NCBI GenBank assembly: GCA_016296675.1
Contig: JAEDIV010000052.1
Location: 1-15,286 of the forward strand
DNA from: Clostridia bacterium
GTDB taxonomy: Bacteria; Bacillota; Clostridia; Christensenellales; Aristaeellaceae
Direction: 5' to 3'
Length of the DNA: 15,286 bases
A program made the translations under genes and the position numbers. The stretch's first letter is position 1. Every line of letters begins with the position of its first letter. Of this stretch, positions 8,360 to 14,651 are shown one piece after another. The notes under the pieces were generated by a model. The model saw nothing but the letters and a program-made list of their open reading frames with translations, ran no database searches and was not told the origin of the DNA.

Positions 8360-8435
8360 CGGGACGGGAAAGTCGTCCCCTACAATTAAGACGATACATT
8401 TCGTTTATCTTGTAGGGGAGGCGTTTCGCCTCCCG
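8360..8435. repeat. Paired palindromic (REPIN-like) element, copy 1
   Basis: Left hairpin: GGGACG (8361-8366) with CGTCCC (8374-8379), then CTACAA. A 24-base spacer follows. Right hairpin: TTGTAG, then GGGAGGCG (8416-8423) with CGCCTCCC (8427-8434) around TTT. The inner borders CCCCTACAA (8377-8385) and TTGTAGGGG (8410-8418) are perfect inverted repeats, and the outer borders CGGGA/TCCCG are also inverted. The element can thus fold as two hairpins or as one long hairpin with side arms. It lies in tandem with copy 2. Confidence 0.75.
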
Positions 8436-8483
8436 AGGCTTTTGCGCGAAAAATCGGATAAATGCGATTGGGGAAGAGGTATG

Positions 8484-8562
8484 CGGGATGGGAAAGTCGT
8501 CCCCTACGGCGTATTTCTCCATTGATGCTTTGAACGCTGTAGGGGAGGCGTTTCGCCTCCCG
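8484..8562. repeat. Paired palindromic (REPIN-like) element, copy 2
   Basis: Same design as the neighbouring copy: CGGGATG leads a left hairpin ending in CGTCCC (8498-8503), and the right hairpin is GGGAGGCG (8543-8550) with CGCCTCCC (8554-8561) around TTT. The inner borders are longer here: CCCCTACGGCGT (8501-8512) pairs with ACGCTGTAGGGG (8534-8545), twelve pairs with one wobble. Flanking sequence is shared with copy 1: GCGCGAAAAA at 8322 and again at 8444 defines a 122-base tandem period, while the spacers between the arms are unrelated. It ends ten bases from the DUF2461 stop codon and has no T-run, so it is not a usual terminator. Confidence 0.75.
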
Positions 8563-8571
8563 AGGCGAACT

Positions 8572-9249
8572 TTACGGCATCTCGTCCACCGGCGTGAGCC
8601 TTTCAAAATACCGGTAGAGGGGGATAAGGCTTTCGTAGCCCTGAATGATCTCGTCGGCTAAAGCGGGGGATTTGATGAGATCAAAGTCCTTGATTTCTTT
8701 TTCTACGTAGAAGCCCTTGAGCGGATACCAGATTTTGATGTCTTCCGGAAGATTTTCCGGAATCGGCATGCGCTTGAAAGATTTCGCAAAGAGCCTGAAG
8801 TCCTTCGCCGTTTTGCGGACGATTTCGGTGAACTCGCCTGCGTCTTTTTGAAGTTGGATGCGGTGGGCGTTCATGAGGGGTTTGTTTTCATCGTAAAAGC
8901 CCATGCCGTAGCTTAAACCCGAATCGGACAGATCGACGTATACGCCGAGGGTAGTGCGTCTTTCTTCGCCGGGTTTTCTGAAAGCCAGCCAGATGTAATC
9001 TCGGTAGGGGGATTTGTCGTTGGAAAAGCGGATATCGCGGTTGATGCGCGAGACGACCTTGTGGGGCCTGCGTTCAAGATCGGGATCGATTTTTTCAACG
9101 GTGTCCATGAGGCTTTCTGCAAGGTCGAGCGCGGGGGTGCGGACGTGATTAAAATACCAGTCGTGGTTTTCATGGAAGAAATCACGGTTGTTGTTAAAAC
9201 GGATTGCCATGAAAAATTCAAACGTCTGATCGGTAAAGCCGTTAAACAT
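8572..9249 (-). CDS. DUF2461 family protein
   Basis: A 225-residue cytoplasmic protein of the DUF2461 (TIGR02453) family, whose biochemical role is not established. The family hallmark RINRDIRFSNDKSPYRDYIW is present at about residues 68-87, preceded by the N-terminal segment containing FFHENHDWYFNHV. Length is normal for the family. The gene begins six bases after the surface-protein stop codon, which is also in the same reading frame. The best binding site, AAGGAG (complement of 9265-9270), is about 15 bases from the ATG and lies inside the upstream gene, so translation may rely on coupling. No signal peptide or membrane segment is seen. The context with a membrane-anchored surface protein does not reveal a function. 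Confidence 0.85.
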   Translation of the reverse strand: MFNGFTDQTFEFFMAIRFNNNRDFFHENHDWYFNHVRTPALDLAESLMDTVEKIDPDLERRPHKVVSRINRDIRFSNDKSPYRDYIWLAFRKPGEERRTTLGVYVDLSDSGLSYGMGFYDENKPLMNAHRIQLQKDAGEFTEIVRKTAKDFRLFAKSFKRMPIPENLPEDIKIWYPLKGFYVEKEIKDFDLIKSPALADEIIQGYESLIPLYRYFERLTPVDEMP

Positions 9250-9255
9250 AATCTT

Positions 9256-10791
9256 TTACGGATTCTCCTTGTCGGGGTCTTTTGTGCGGATGGGGGCAAA
9301 TTTGCTGGTTTTGCCCAGCGCGTCGTGCGCCATACGGCGGCGTTTTTTTATTTGCGCGAATTTGTAGAGGATGAGGAATACAATTGCAAGGGCCAGCAGG
9401 GACAAGCTTGCAATCAGAACAATTTTCGGAAGATGCGTCGCTTTTACCATGGCGTAAAGCGAAGCGTGCGCAGCGTTGGTCAGGCTGTTTTCAGCGTCCG
9501 GCTGGGGCGTAATCTGAGAGATGACGGGGGCGGCGGAGACAGAGAACGTTTCGCCGTTTTCTTCCCATGTGAGCACGAACTCAAATGCTTCGCCCTTGTT
9601 TACGTGAAGAATGGGCGAGAACGTGGTTTCGCTTGCTGCGCTGATGACGAGGAAAGTCTTGATTTCGCCGAGCGTCTTTTCACTGAGCACGGCGTTTTTA
9701 ATGTTGCGGTTTGCACCGCTGATGACAAAAGTAAACGGCGCATTGCCATGGGCGTTGGATGTTACATACATGAGCGGATTGCGCGGCGCGCTTTCCGATA
9801 CGGAGATGTTCATTTCACCTGCGTGGAAGGTTCGTTCGCTGCCGCCGGCTTCGCGCATGCTGACGCGGATGGGATAGACTGCGCTTAAAGTGACGGTCGG
9901 GGTTTCAACCTGCATAGTGATGGTGTCGCCCGGCGCAAGGGTTGCGTTGGCGATCGGAAATACGCCGAGGTTTTCGCCGTTTACCGAGATGTCGGAATAG
10001 GTCAGAAGCCCGCTGTTTTTGATCGCGATGGAAAAATGTGCGCGGCCGCCGTAATTGACAGACACGGTATCCGGTTCGATAGCGAAGGAAAGATTGTCCT
10101 GCACAACATTTATAGCCGTGCTTGCCGCGTGAATCACATAGGGCGTTTTGGACTCAGAGGAGAGGAAATTCAAGCGCGGAGAGGAGATGGCGCTTTCGGA
10201 GAAAGCGGCTGTGGTCCAGAACACCTTTTCTTCGCCGGGTGCAAGCGTGACGGCAGGGGAGGTATACTGAAAAGCCGGATCGAAGACGAAGGCTTCTTCA
10301 ATGGCGATTGCGCCGGTGTTGAAAAGTCGGTATTCAACCTGCGTGCTCTCGCCTGAATACAGGGCTGTTTTAAAGATGCGCGCGGTAAGCGTTGCCGAGG
10401 CGACGTTTTCAACGCGCATTACTTTTGCAAAGGCCTGCATTTTCTGGGTCTTGTTTCCGAGTTTGTATGTGATGGTGACCGTGACCTTGCCGGCGTCCAG
10501 CATTTTCTTTGAAACCTGAACATCATGGGAAAAATGGACGGATTCGCCCGGCTCGATATCGCCGACGGCGGCGCCTTCCTTGTTCGGGTCCTGGGAAATG
10601 CGTACATTGATAATGGGTTTGGCGGATGCATTATGCAAGGTGACGGAAAGCTTTGATGCGCCCGGTTCAGTGAAGTCTGCCGGCGTCAGAGCGCATAGTA
10701 CGTCCAACGGTTCATCGGCATATGCCGTCGCGCCGACTGTGAAAAGACACACAATGGCGCATAAAAATATCAGAATCCGTTTTGCCAGCAT
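9256..10791 (-). CDS. Membrane-anchored surface protein with repeated beta-sandwich (CARDB-like) modules
   Basis: A 511-residue protein with a signal peptide (LAKRILIFLCAIVCLFTVGA, cleavage probably after AYA near residue 27), about 430 extracellular residues, one transmembrane helix at about 457-478 (IVLIASLSLLALAIVFLILY), and a basic cytoplasmic tail (KKRRR). The outer part contains repeating segments of the form GDxxPGExxxF/T and VxVxxxN, typical of CARDB/COG1361-like modules in bacterial surface proteins; the assignment rests on pattern, not a search. Function is unknown. The ATG at 10791 is preferred: the promoter at 10833-10861 places transcription start near 10826, on top of the more upstream ATG at 10827. 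GAAGGG (10805-10810 complement) is 13 bases from 10791; the ATG at 10803 is too close to it. Confidence 0.75.
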   Translation of the reverse strand: MLAKRILIFLCAIVCLFTVGATAYADEPLDVLCALTPADFTEPGASKLSVTLHNASAKPIINVRISQDPNKEGAAVGDIEPGESVHFSHDVQVSKKMLDAGKVTVTITYKLGNKTQKMQAFAKVMRVENVASATLTARIFKTALYSGESTQVEYRLFNTGAIAIEEAFVFDPAFQYTSPAVTLAPGEEKVFWTTAAFSESAISSPRLNFLSSESKTPYVIHAASTAINVVQDNLSFAIEPDTVSVNYGGRAHFSIAIKNSGLLTYSDISVNGENLGVFPIANATLAPGDTITMQVETPTVTLSAVYPIRVSMREAGGSERTFHAGEMNISVSESAPRNPLMYVTSNAHGNAPFTFVISGANRNIKNAVLSEKTLGEIKTFLVISAASETTFSPILHVNKGEAFEFVLTWEENGETFSVSAAPVISQITPQPDAENSLTNAAHASLYAMVKATHLPKIVLIASLSLLALAIVFLILYKFAQIKKRRRMAHDALGKTSKFAPIRTKDPDKENP

Positions 10792-10832
10792 TTTCGCGAA
10801 CATACCCTTCAAAGCATAATAATCCATCCTTT

Positions 10833-10861
10833 ATTTTACCGTTTTACAATGCATCTGTCAA
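10833..10861 (-). promoter_or_regulatory. Sigma-A promoter of the surface protein/DUF2461 unit
   Basis: On the minus strand a perfect -35 box TTGACA (complement of 10856-10861) and a -10 box TAAAAT (complement of 10833-10838) are separated by exactly 17 bases, the strongest sigma-A promoter in the window. The predicted transcription start is near 10826. Confidence 0.8.
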
Positions 10862-10945
10862 GAAACAATCGGTGAAATAGCGGCTTCGGAAGGAAAACAG
10901 AAGAAAGGCGGAGAAATATATACATGCAAGGAGTGAATTTTCAGT

Positions 10946-11662
10946 ATGATGAATGCAATTGTTTCCGGCGGCTCGCGCGGAATCGGCGCGGCGGTAGTCC
11001 GGATGCTGACGGAAAGCGGCGTGCGCGTTGCCTTTTTATATGAAAAAAACGAGGACGCGGCGCGCGAAATTGCCAGATCTACCGGCGCAGTGCCATTAAG
11101 GTGCGATATATCCGACCGCGATCAGGTGTTCAGAGCTTATGAGGAAGCCAAAAAGGCCGTAGGCATGATCGACAGTGTGGTTTCCTGCGCAGGGATTGCG
11201 CAGCAGGCGCTGTTTCAGGATGTGACCGGCAGCGACTGGAACAAGATGATCGGCGTGAACCTGTCCGGCGCGGCCTATCTTGCGCAGGCGGCTTTGCCGG
11301 ATATGATCTCTGAAAAGAAGGGATCGATCGTTTTTGTATCCTCTGTCTGGGGGGAAGTGGGCGCATCGATGGAAGCACATTATTCCGCGTCGAAGGCAGG
11401 CCTTATCGGCCTTATGAAGGCGCTTTCCAAGGAAGTCGGCCCGTCCGGCATCCGCGTAAACGCCGTGACGCCCGGCGTGATTTACACCGATATGCTCAAG
11501 TGTTTTGACGATGAAACCATGCGCTGCCTGGCGGAAGAAACGCCGCTTGGCAGAATCGGAACGCCCGGGGACGTGGCAAAGGCGATCCGGTTTTTGCTGT
11601 CGGACGACGCGTCGTTCATCACCGGACAGACGCTGGGCGTAAACGGCGGATTCGGGATGTAG
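10946..11662 (+). CDS. SDR-family reductase, YmfI-like (candidate elongation factor P 5-aminopentanone reductase)
   Basis: A 238-residue FabG-like short-chain dehydrogenase. The cofactor motif GGSRGIG lies at residues 8-14, Asn105 is in NLSGA, and the catalytic set is Ser133, Tyr146 and Lys150 (YSASK). The NNAG motif reads SCAG. The active-site stretch SSVWGEVGASMEAHYSASK closely follows what I recall of Bacillus subtilis YmfI (SSIWGETGAS.E..YS), the enzyme that reduces a 5-aminopentanone group on elongation factor P. A plain 3-oxoacyl-ACP reductase is the main alternative, but no fatty-acid synthesis genes are nearby. AAGGAGTGA (10928-10936) is nine bases before the ATG at 10946; a second ATG follows at once. 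No efp gene is in the window. Cytoplasmic, probably transcribed alone. Confidence 0.8.
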   Translation: MMNAIVSGGSRGIGAAVVRMLTESGVRVAFLYEKNEDAAREIARSTGAVPLRCDISDRDQVFRAYEEAKKAVGMIDSVVSCAGIAQQALFQDVTGSDWNKMIGVNLSGAAYLAQAALPDMISEKKGSIVFVSSVWGEVGASMEAHYSASKAGLIGLMKALSKEVGPSGIRVNAVTPGVIYTDMLKCFDDETMRCLAEETPLGRIGTPGDVAKAIRFLLSDDASFITGQTLGVNGGFGM

Positions 11663-11697
11663 AAACCCCGATATCAGAAAAACGGCAGAAAAATACG

Positions 11698-11776
11698 TCA
11701 GCGCGGGAGGCGAAACGCCTCCCCTACAATGGCCTCAAACGGTTTTGTAGGGGATGGGTTTCCCGTCCCGCGCTGA
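11698..11776. repeat. Paired palindromic (REPIN-like) element, copy 3
   Basis: This copy is the most symmetric. Outer arms TCAGCGCGGGA (11698-11708) and TCCCGCGCTGA (11766-11776) are an 11-base perfect inverted repeat. Inside are the left hairpin GGGAGGCG (11705-11712) with CGCCTCCC (11716-11723) around AAA, and the right hairpin GGGATGGG (11751-11758) with CCCGTCCC (11762-11769) around TTT, one wobble. The inner borders CCCCTACAA (11721-11729) and TTGTAGGGG (11745-11753) pair perfectly over a 15-base spacer. It sits between two convergent genes but has no T-run on either strand. Confidence 0.8.
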
Positions 11777-11806
11777 TCTTTATCTAAAACAGGTTTTCGG
11801 AAGGAT

Positions 11807-12952
11807 CTACGCCCCGAAAAGATCTGCTGCCTGTTTCATTCTGTCTGCGATTTTCACACCGAAGGGGCAGCGGCTTTCGCAGGCTTTGCAGCCGATGCAG
11901 TCGGCGGCTGTGGACTTCATCACACGGTAGTGATCCAAAATGGAGTCCGGAATACTGTCCTGCATTAAGGCAAGGTCATAAAGCTTATTGACCATGGCGA
12001 TGTCGATGTCTTTGGGGCAGGGCTTGCAGTGGCCGCAGTAGGTGCACTGGCCGGTATAGGCGTGCATCGGGGCATGAGCGAGGGCGGAGGCGTAATCGCG
12101 CGCCTCAGCGGAGGCGGTTTCGTAGGAGACGGCCTCGTCCACGTGCTGCGTGGTATTGAAGCCGACCATGACCGAGCTCACAGCCGGGCGGGTCAGGCAA
12201 TAGTGAAGACACTGAACGGGCGAAAGCTTTACGCCGAAGGGTGAGCGCTTTTCGTCGAACAGGCGGCCGCCGGCATAGCCCTTCATAACAGTGATGCCGA
12301 CGCCCTTTTGTTCGCAGAGCTTATAAAGCTCTATGCGCTCGGGCGAAATGCCGTTCACAGCGGTAGAGAAATCATCTCCGAAATAAACTTCAGCGTCTCC
12401 GTTTACCGGCAGCATGTCAAAGGCGGGATTGACGCTGAAAAGCAGCATTTCAATGATGCCGCTTTCAACGGCCAGCTTTGCGATTTCAGGGTTATGGGTG
12501 CTCAGGCCAATGTGCTTTATGCGGCCCTGGGCTTTGAGATCATATACATATTTGAGAAACGGACCGTTTACGATTTCGTTCCAGTCGTCTGCCGCGTCGA
12601 CATAATGGATCATTCCAAGATCGATATAGTCGGTCTCGAAGCGGTCGAGCAGGTCTTCAAACGCGGCTTTTGCCTGATCGATATTTCTGCTTCTCACATA
12701 CTGGCCGTTTTGCCAGGTGGAGCCGATGTGTCCTTGGATGATCCATTTTTCGCGCCTGCCGTAAATGGCTTTACCGATGTTCGTGCGAACAGTGGGATTG
12801 CTCATCCAGCAGTCCAGGATATTGATGCCCTTTTCTTCTGCGTAATGGATGACCTTGGCGCATTCCTCTTGCGTGTGCCTTTCCAGCCATTCGCCGCCGA
12901 GGCCGATTTCGGAAACCATAAGACCGGTTTTTCCAAGGGGTCTGTATTGCAT
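11807..12952 (-). CDS. Aldo/keto reductase-fold protein with C-terminal ferredoxin-like 4Fe-4S domain
   Basis: A 381-residue two-part protein. Residues 1-290 are an aldo/keto reductase barrel (PLGKTGLMVSEIGLGG at 5-20, IKHIGLSTHNPE near 145-156, SVNPAFDML at 173-181). Residues 300-363 carry two clusters of cysteines, C303-C306-C309-C312P and C352-C355-C358-C362P, the ligands of two [4Fe-4S] clusters. This architecture is common in anaerobes and suggests electron transfer to or from the barrel. The usual AKR tetrad is incomplete: Asp47 and His116 are visible, but the Tyr-Gly segment reads CWMSNP and the active-site lysine region reads WIIQGHIG. The ATG at 12952 is chosen because AAGGAG is seven bases upstream; a TTG at 12970 would lie ahead of that site. 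Substrate unknown. Confidence 0.85.
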   Translation of the reverse strand: MQYRPLGKTGLMVSEIGLGGEWLERHTQEECAKVIHYAEEKGINILDCWMSNPTVRTNIGKAIYGRREKWIIQGHIGSTWQNGQYVRSRNIDQAKAAFEDLLDRFETDYIDLGMIHYVDAADDWNEIVNGPFLKYVYDLKAQGRIKHIGLSTHNPEIAKLAVESGIIEMLLFSVNPAFDMLPVNGDAEVYFGDDFSTAVNGISPERIELYKLCEQKGVGITVMKGYAGGRLFDEKRSPFGVKLSPVQCLHYCLTRPAVSSVMVGFNTTQHVDEAVSYETASAEARDYASALAHAPMHAYTGQCTYCGHCKPCPKDIDIAMVNKLYDLALMQDSIPDSILDHYRVMKSTAADCIGCKACESRCPFGVKIADRMKQAADLFGA

Positions 12953-12984
12953 TTGAATTCTCCTTGTCAAAAACTATATAAAAT

Positions 12985-13009
12985 GCGAAGCGGTATCGGG
13001 CCGCTTCGC
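12985..13009 (-). terminator. Intergenic hairpin between SGNH hydrolase and aldo/keto reductase genes, weak terminator
   Basis: GCGAAGCGG and CCGCTTCGC form a nine-pair perfect stem over a seven-base loop. On the minus strand it is followed by ATTTTATATAG, an interrupted T-rich tract. It may attenuate read-through into the aldo/keto reductase gene or stabilise the upstream message. No separate promoter was seen in the 32 bases that follow, so the reductase probably depends on read-through. Confidence 0.5.
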
Positions 13010-13015
13010 GCGGTA

Positions 13016-13744
13016 TCAGACGAGAAGTGCGCGCATGATTTCCTGAACGAAAACCTCGTGCATTTCTCTGGTCGGATGATTGATGTAATTGGAAAGATGA
13101 ATATCCGTATCCACGCCGTTTTTTTCAAGCTTCTGCCATACGGCGTATGCGTCCGCGACGGGCACGTTCATATCCTTTGCGGCTTTTCTCGCCGTTTCGA
13201 CATAGCGGGTGAGAATGCCCGTATTCTGAACGACGGCGGCTTCTTCGGCGATTGAGATAAACAGAGGCTCTGTCAGAAGCGGGGACACCTTTCTGTTCAT
13301 ATAGTTGGGCGTGAGAAGCAAGCATTCCGCGCCTGAAGAAAGGACTTTTTCAAAGATCGCGCGCATGGATTTGTCGTATGTCTCAAGGCCGCTTTCGATG
13401 TCCTTGTTCATGGAATCATTGAGGCCGAAATCCACGATTACAAGATCGGGCTTATAGGAAAGAACATCTCTTTCCAGACGCTCAAGGCCGCCGTAGGACT
13501 TGTCGCCGGATACGCCTGCATTGATGATCGCGGGCGCGGCATAAGGGAAATGGTTTGCAAGCGCTCTGTAAAGCATCATCGGATAGGCTTCGTCGGGACG
13601 GCAGGCCACGCCGATGCCGCCTTTTCCGTCGGGGTAGATTTCAAAGCAGCCGTGGGTCACGCTGTCGCCGAGGCAGGCGATGGTGACGGGACGGTTTGAA
13701 AAATAATCACTGTTACGTGCGGTGAGCTTTTCCATGATTTTCAT
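13016..13744 (-). CDS. SGNH/GDSL-type hydrolase
   Basis: A 242-residue esterase/lipase-like protein of the SGNH superfamily. Block I is CLGDSVTHG with nucleophile Ser28; block II has NAGVSGD with Gly80; block III is GLND with Asn109; block V has NHP with His223. The Asp that usually precedes the catalytic His by three residues is Tyr220 here, which some active members tolerate. No signal peptide is seen, so it probably acts in the cytoplasm, perhaps as a carbohydrate or ester deacylase; substrate cannot be told. AGGAGG (complement of 13755-13760) lies ten bases before the ATG. Only five bases separate it from rluF upstream, so the two are co-transcribed; the binding site lies partly within the end of rluF. 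Confidence 0.88.
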   Translation of the reverse strand: MKIMEKLTARNSDYFSNRPVTIACLGDSVTHGCFEIYPDGKGGIGVACRPDEAYPMMLYRALANHFPYAAPAIINAGVSGDKSYGGLERLERDVLSYKPDLVIVDFGLNDSMNKDIESGLETYDKSMRAIFEKVLSSGAECLLLTPNYMNRKVSPLLTEPLFISIAEEAAVVQNTGILTRYVETARKAAKDMNVPVADAYAVWQKLEKNGVDTDIHLSNYINHPTREMHEVFVQEIMRALLV

Positions 13745-13749
13745 AAGAC

Positions 13750-14472
13750 TTATTCCTCCTCGCGGTTGTCGAGCCTTCGCATGAGCTCTTTCATTTCAAA
13801 CGGCGTCAGATTGCGCCACTGGCCGAGCTTCAGATTGCCGAGATGGATGTTCATAATGCGCACGCGCTTTAATGTCTTTACGCGATACCCCAGTGTTTCG
13901 CACATTCTTCGGATCTGGCGGTTCAAGCCCTGCGTAAGAATGATGGTGAAAGCTTTTTCTCCGGTCTTTTTGATCTGGCAGGGAAGCGTGGTGGTGCCGA
14001 GAATTTTTACGCCGGAAGCCATCTTCTGGAGAAATTCCGTTGTAATGGGCTTGTCCACCGTCACCTGATATTCTTTTTCGTGCTTGCCCGCAGCGCGAAG
14101 AATTCTGTTTACGATGTCTCCGTCCGAGGTCATCAGCAATAGGCCTTCGCTGTCCTTGTCCAGCCGGCCGATGGGATAGATTCGCCTGTCGTGGTCGACA
14201 AAATCGACGACGTTCATCGGCTCTCTTTTATCGGTTGTGCAGACGATGCCGACGGGTTTGTTCAAAACGATATATACGTTTTTGCTCTGTGCTTTGACGC
14301 GCTCTCCCTGAATGGTGACCTTCATGCCGGGAAGCACGCGGTCGCCCAGAGAGCCTTTTCTGCCGTCGATGTATACGCGGCCTTCCTCAATCCATCGGTC
14401 CGCTTCGCGGCGAGAGCAATGTCCGGCATCTGAGATGTATTTGTTCAGGCGTATGCCTTTGTTTTCTTCCAT
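13750..14472 (-). CDS. rluF: 23S rRNA pseudouridine synthase, RluF-like (RsuA/RluB/RluF family)
   Basis: A 240-residue enzyme that isomerises a specific uridine in 23S rRNA to pseudouridine. An S4 RNA-binding domain covers about residues 7-62 (RLNKYISDAGHCSRREADRW), followed by the catalytic domain with GRLDKDSEGL, whose Asp105 is the nucleophile in this numbering, and the RluF-type stretch GLNRQIRRMCETLGY. The run NVVDFVDHDRRIYPIGRLD and EKEYQVTVDKPIT track E. coli RluF (position 2604 enzyme) more closely than RluB or RsuA, by recall; the exact target is inferred. The basic C-terminal tail of E. coli RluF is absent. The ATG at 14472 has AAAAAGGA ten bases upstream; a GTG at 14478 would leave only four. 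First gene of the minus-strand unit. Confidence 0.9.
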   Translation of the reverse strand: MEENKGIRLNKYISDAGHCSRREADRWIEEGRVYIDGRKGSLGDRVLPGMKVTIQGERVKAQSKNVYIVLNKPVGIVCTTDKREPMNVVDFVDHDRRIYPIGRLDKDSEGLLLMTSDGDIVNRILRAAGKHEKEYQVTVDKPITTEFLQKMASGVKILGTTTLPCQIKKTGEKAFTIILTQGLNRQIRRMCETLGYRVKTLKRVRIMNIHLGNLKLGQWRNLTPFEMKELMRRLDNREEE

Positions 14473-14503
14473 ATTCACTCTGTCCTTTTTTGTTTATGGG
14501 TCT

Positions 14504-14512
14504 ATTGTATCA
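14504..14512 (-). promoter_or_regulatory. Extended -10 promoter of rluF
   Basis: On the minus strand the string TGATACAAT provides a -10 box TACAAT preceded by the TGn extension. The -35 region 17 bases upstream (TGTTTT) is poor, which is common for extended -10 promoters. Predicted start near 14497 gives a leader of about 25 bases. Confidence 0.55.
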
Positions 14513-14554
14513 TATGCAGGGAATGTAAAACATTTCGTTTTTGTGTCAAAAATA

Positions 14555-14583
14555 TTGCAAAGGTGCGCGATTTCTGGTATGAT
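14555..14583 (+). promoter_or_regulatory. Sigma-A promoter of the DUF4342 gene
   Basis: TTGCAA (14555-14560) and TATGAT (14578-14583) are spaced by exactly 17 bases, and TGG directly precedes the -10 box, giving an extended -10 as well. The same -35 hexamer and spacing occur in the aminotransferase promoter. Transcription would begin near 14590, divergent from rluF. Confidence 0.75.
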
Positions 14584-14651
14584 ATATCTAACGAATGCGC
14601 AGGCAAGCGCTGGTTGAATGCACAAAGGCCGTTAAGGAGGCAATACATACA

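Noticed and set aside
8322..8567. Possible CRISPR array
   Set aside because: Only two units with a 122-base period, palindromic repeats internally, spacers of unequal length, and no cas genes nearby.
9061..9888. A 275-codon open frame on the + strand
   Set aside because: It covers the opposite strand of DUF2461 and the surface protein and crosses their gene boundary; no recognisable domain or ribosome binding site.
10843..10871. Promoter for the YmfI-like gene on the + strand
   Set aside because: TTTACA is acceptable as a -35 box, but the hexamer 17 bases later (CAATCG) is poor, and no better pair was found in the gap.
1937..11662. The two SDR genes as recent duplicates
   Set aside because: They share only general SDR motifs; cofactor motif, NNAG variant, active-site surroundings and C-termini all differ.
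11698..11776. Possible bidirectional intrinsic terminator between convergent genes
   Set aside because: The stems are strong but neither strand shows a T-run after a hairpin; related copies occur at positions that do not end genes. A termination effect is possible but not supported by sequence.
12308..13255. A 315-codon open frame on the + strand
   Set aside because: It runs antisense across the aldo/keto reductase and into the SGNH hydrolase, crosses their intergenic hairpin, and shows no family motif.
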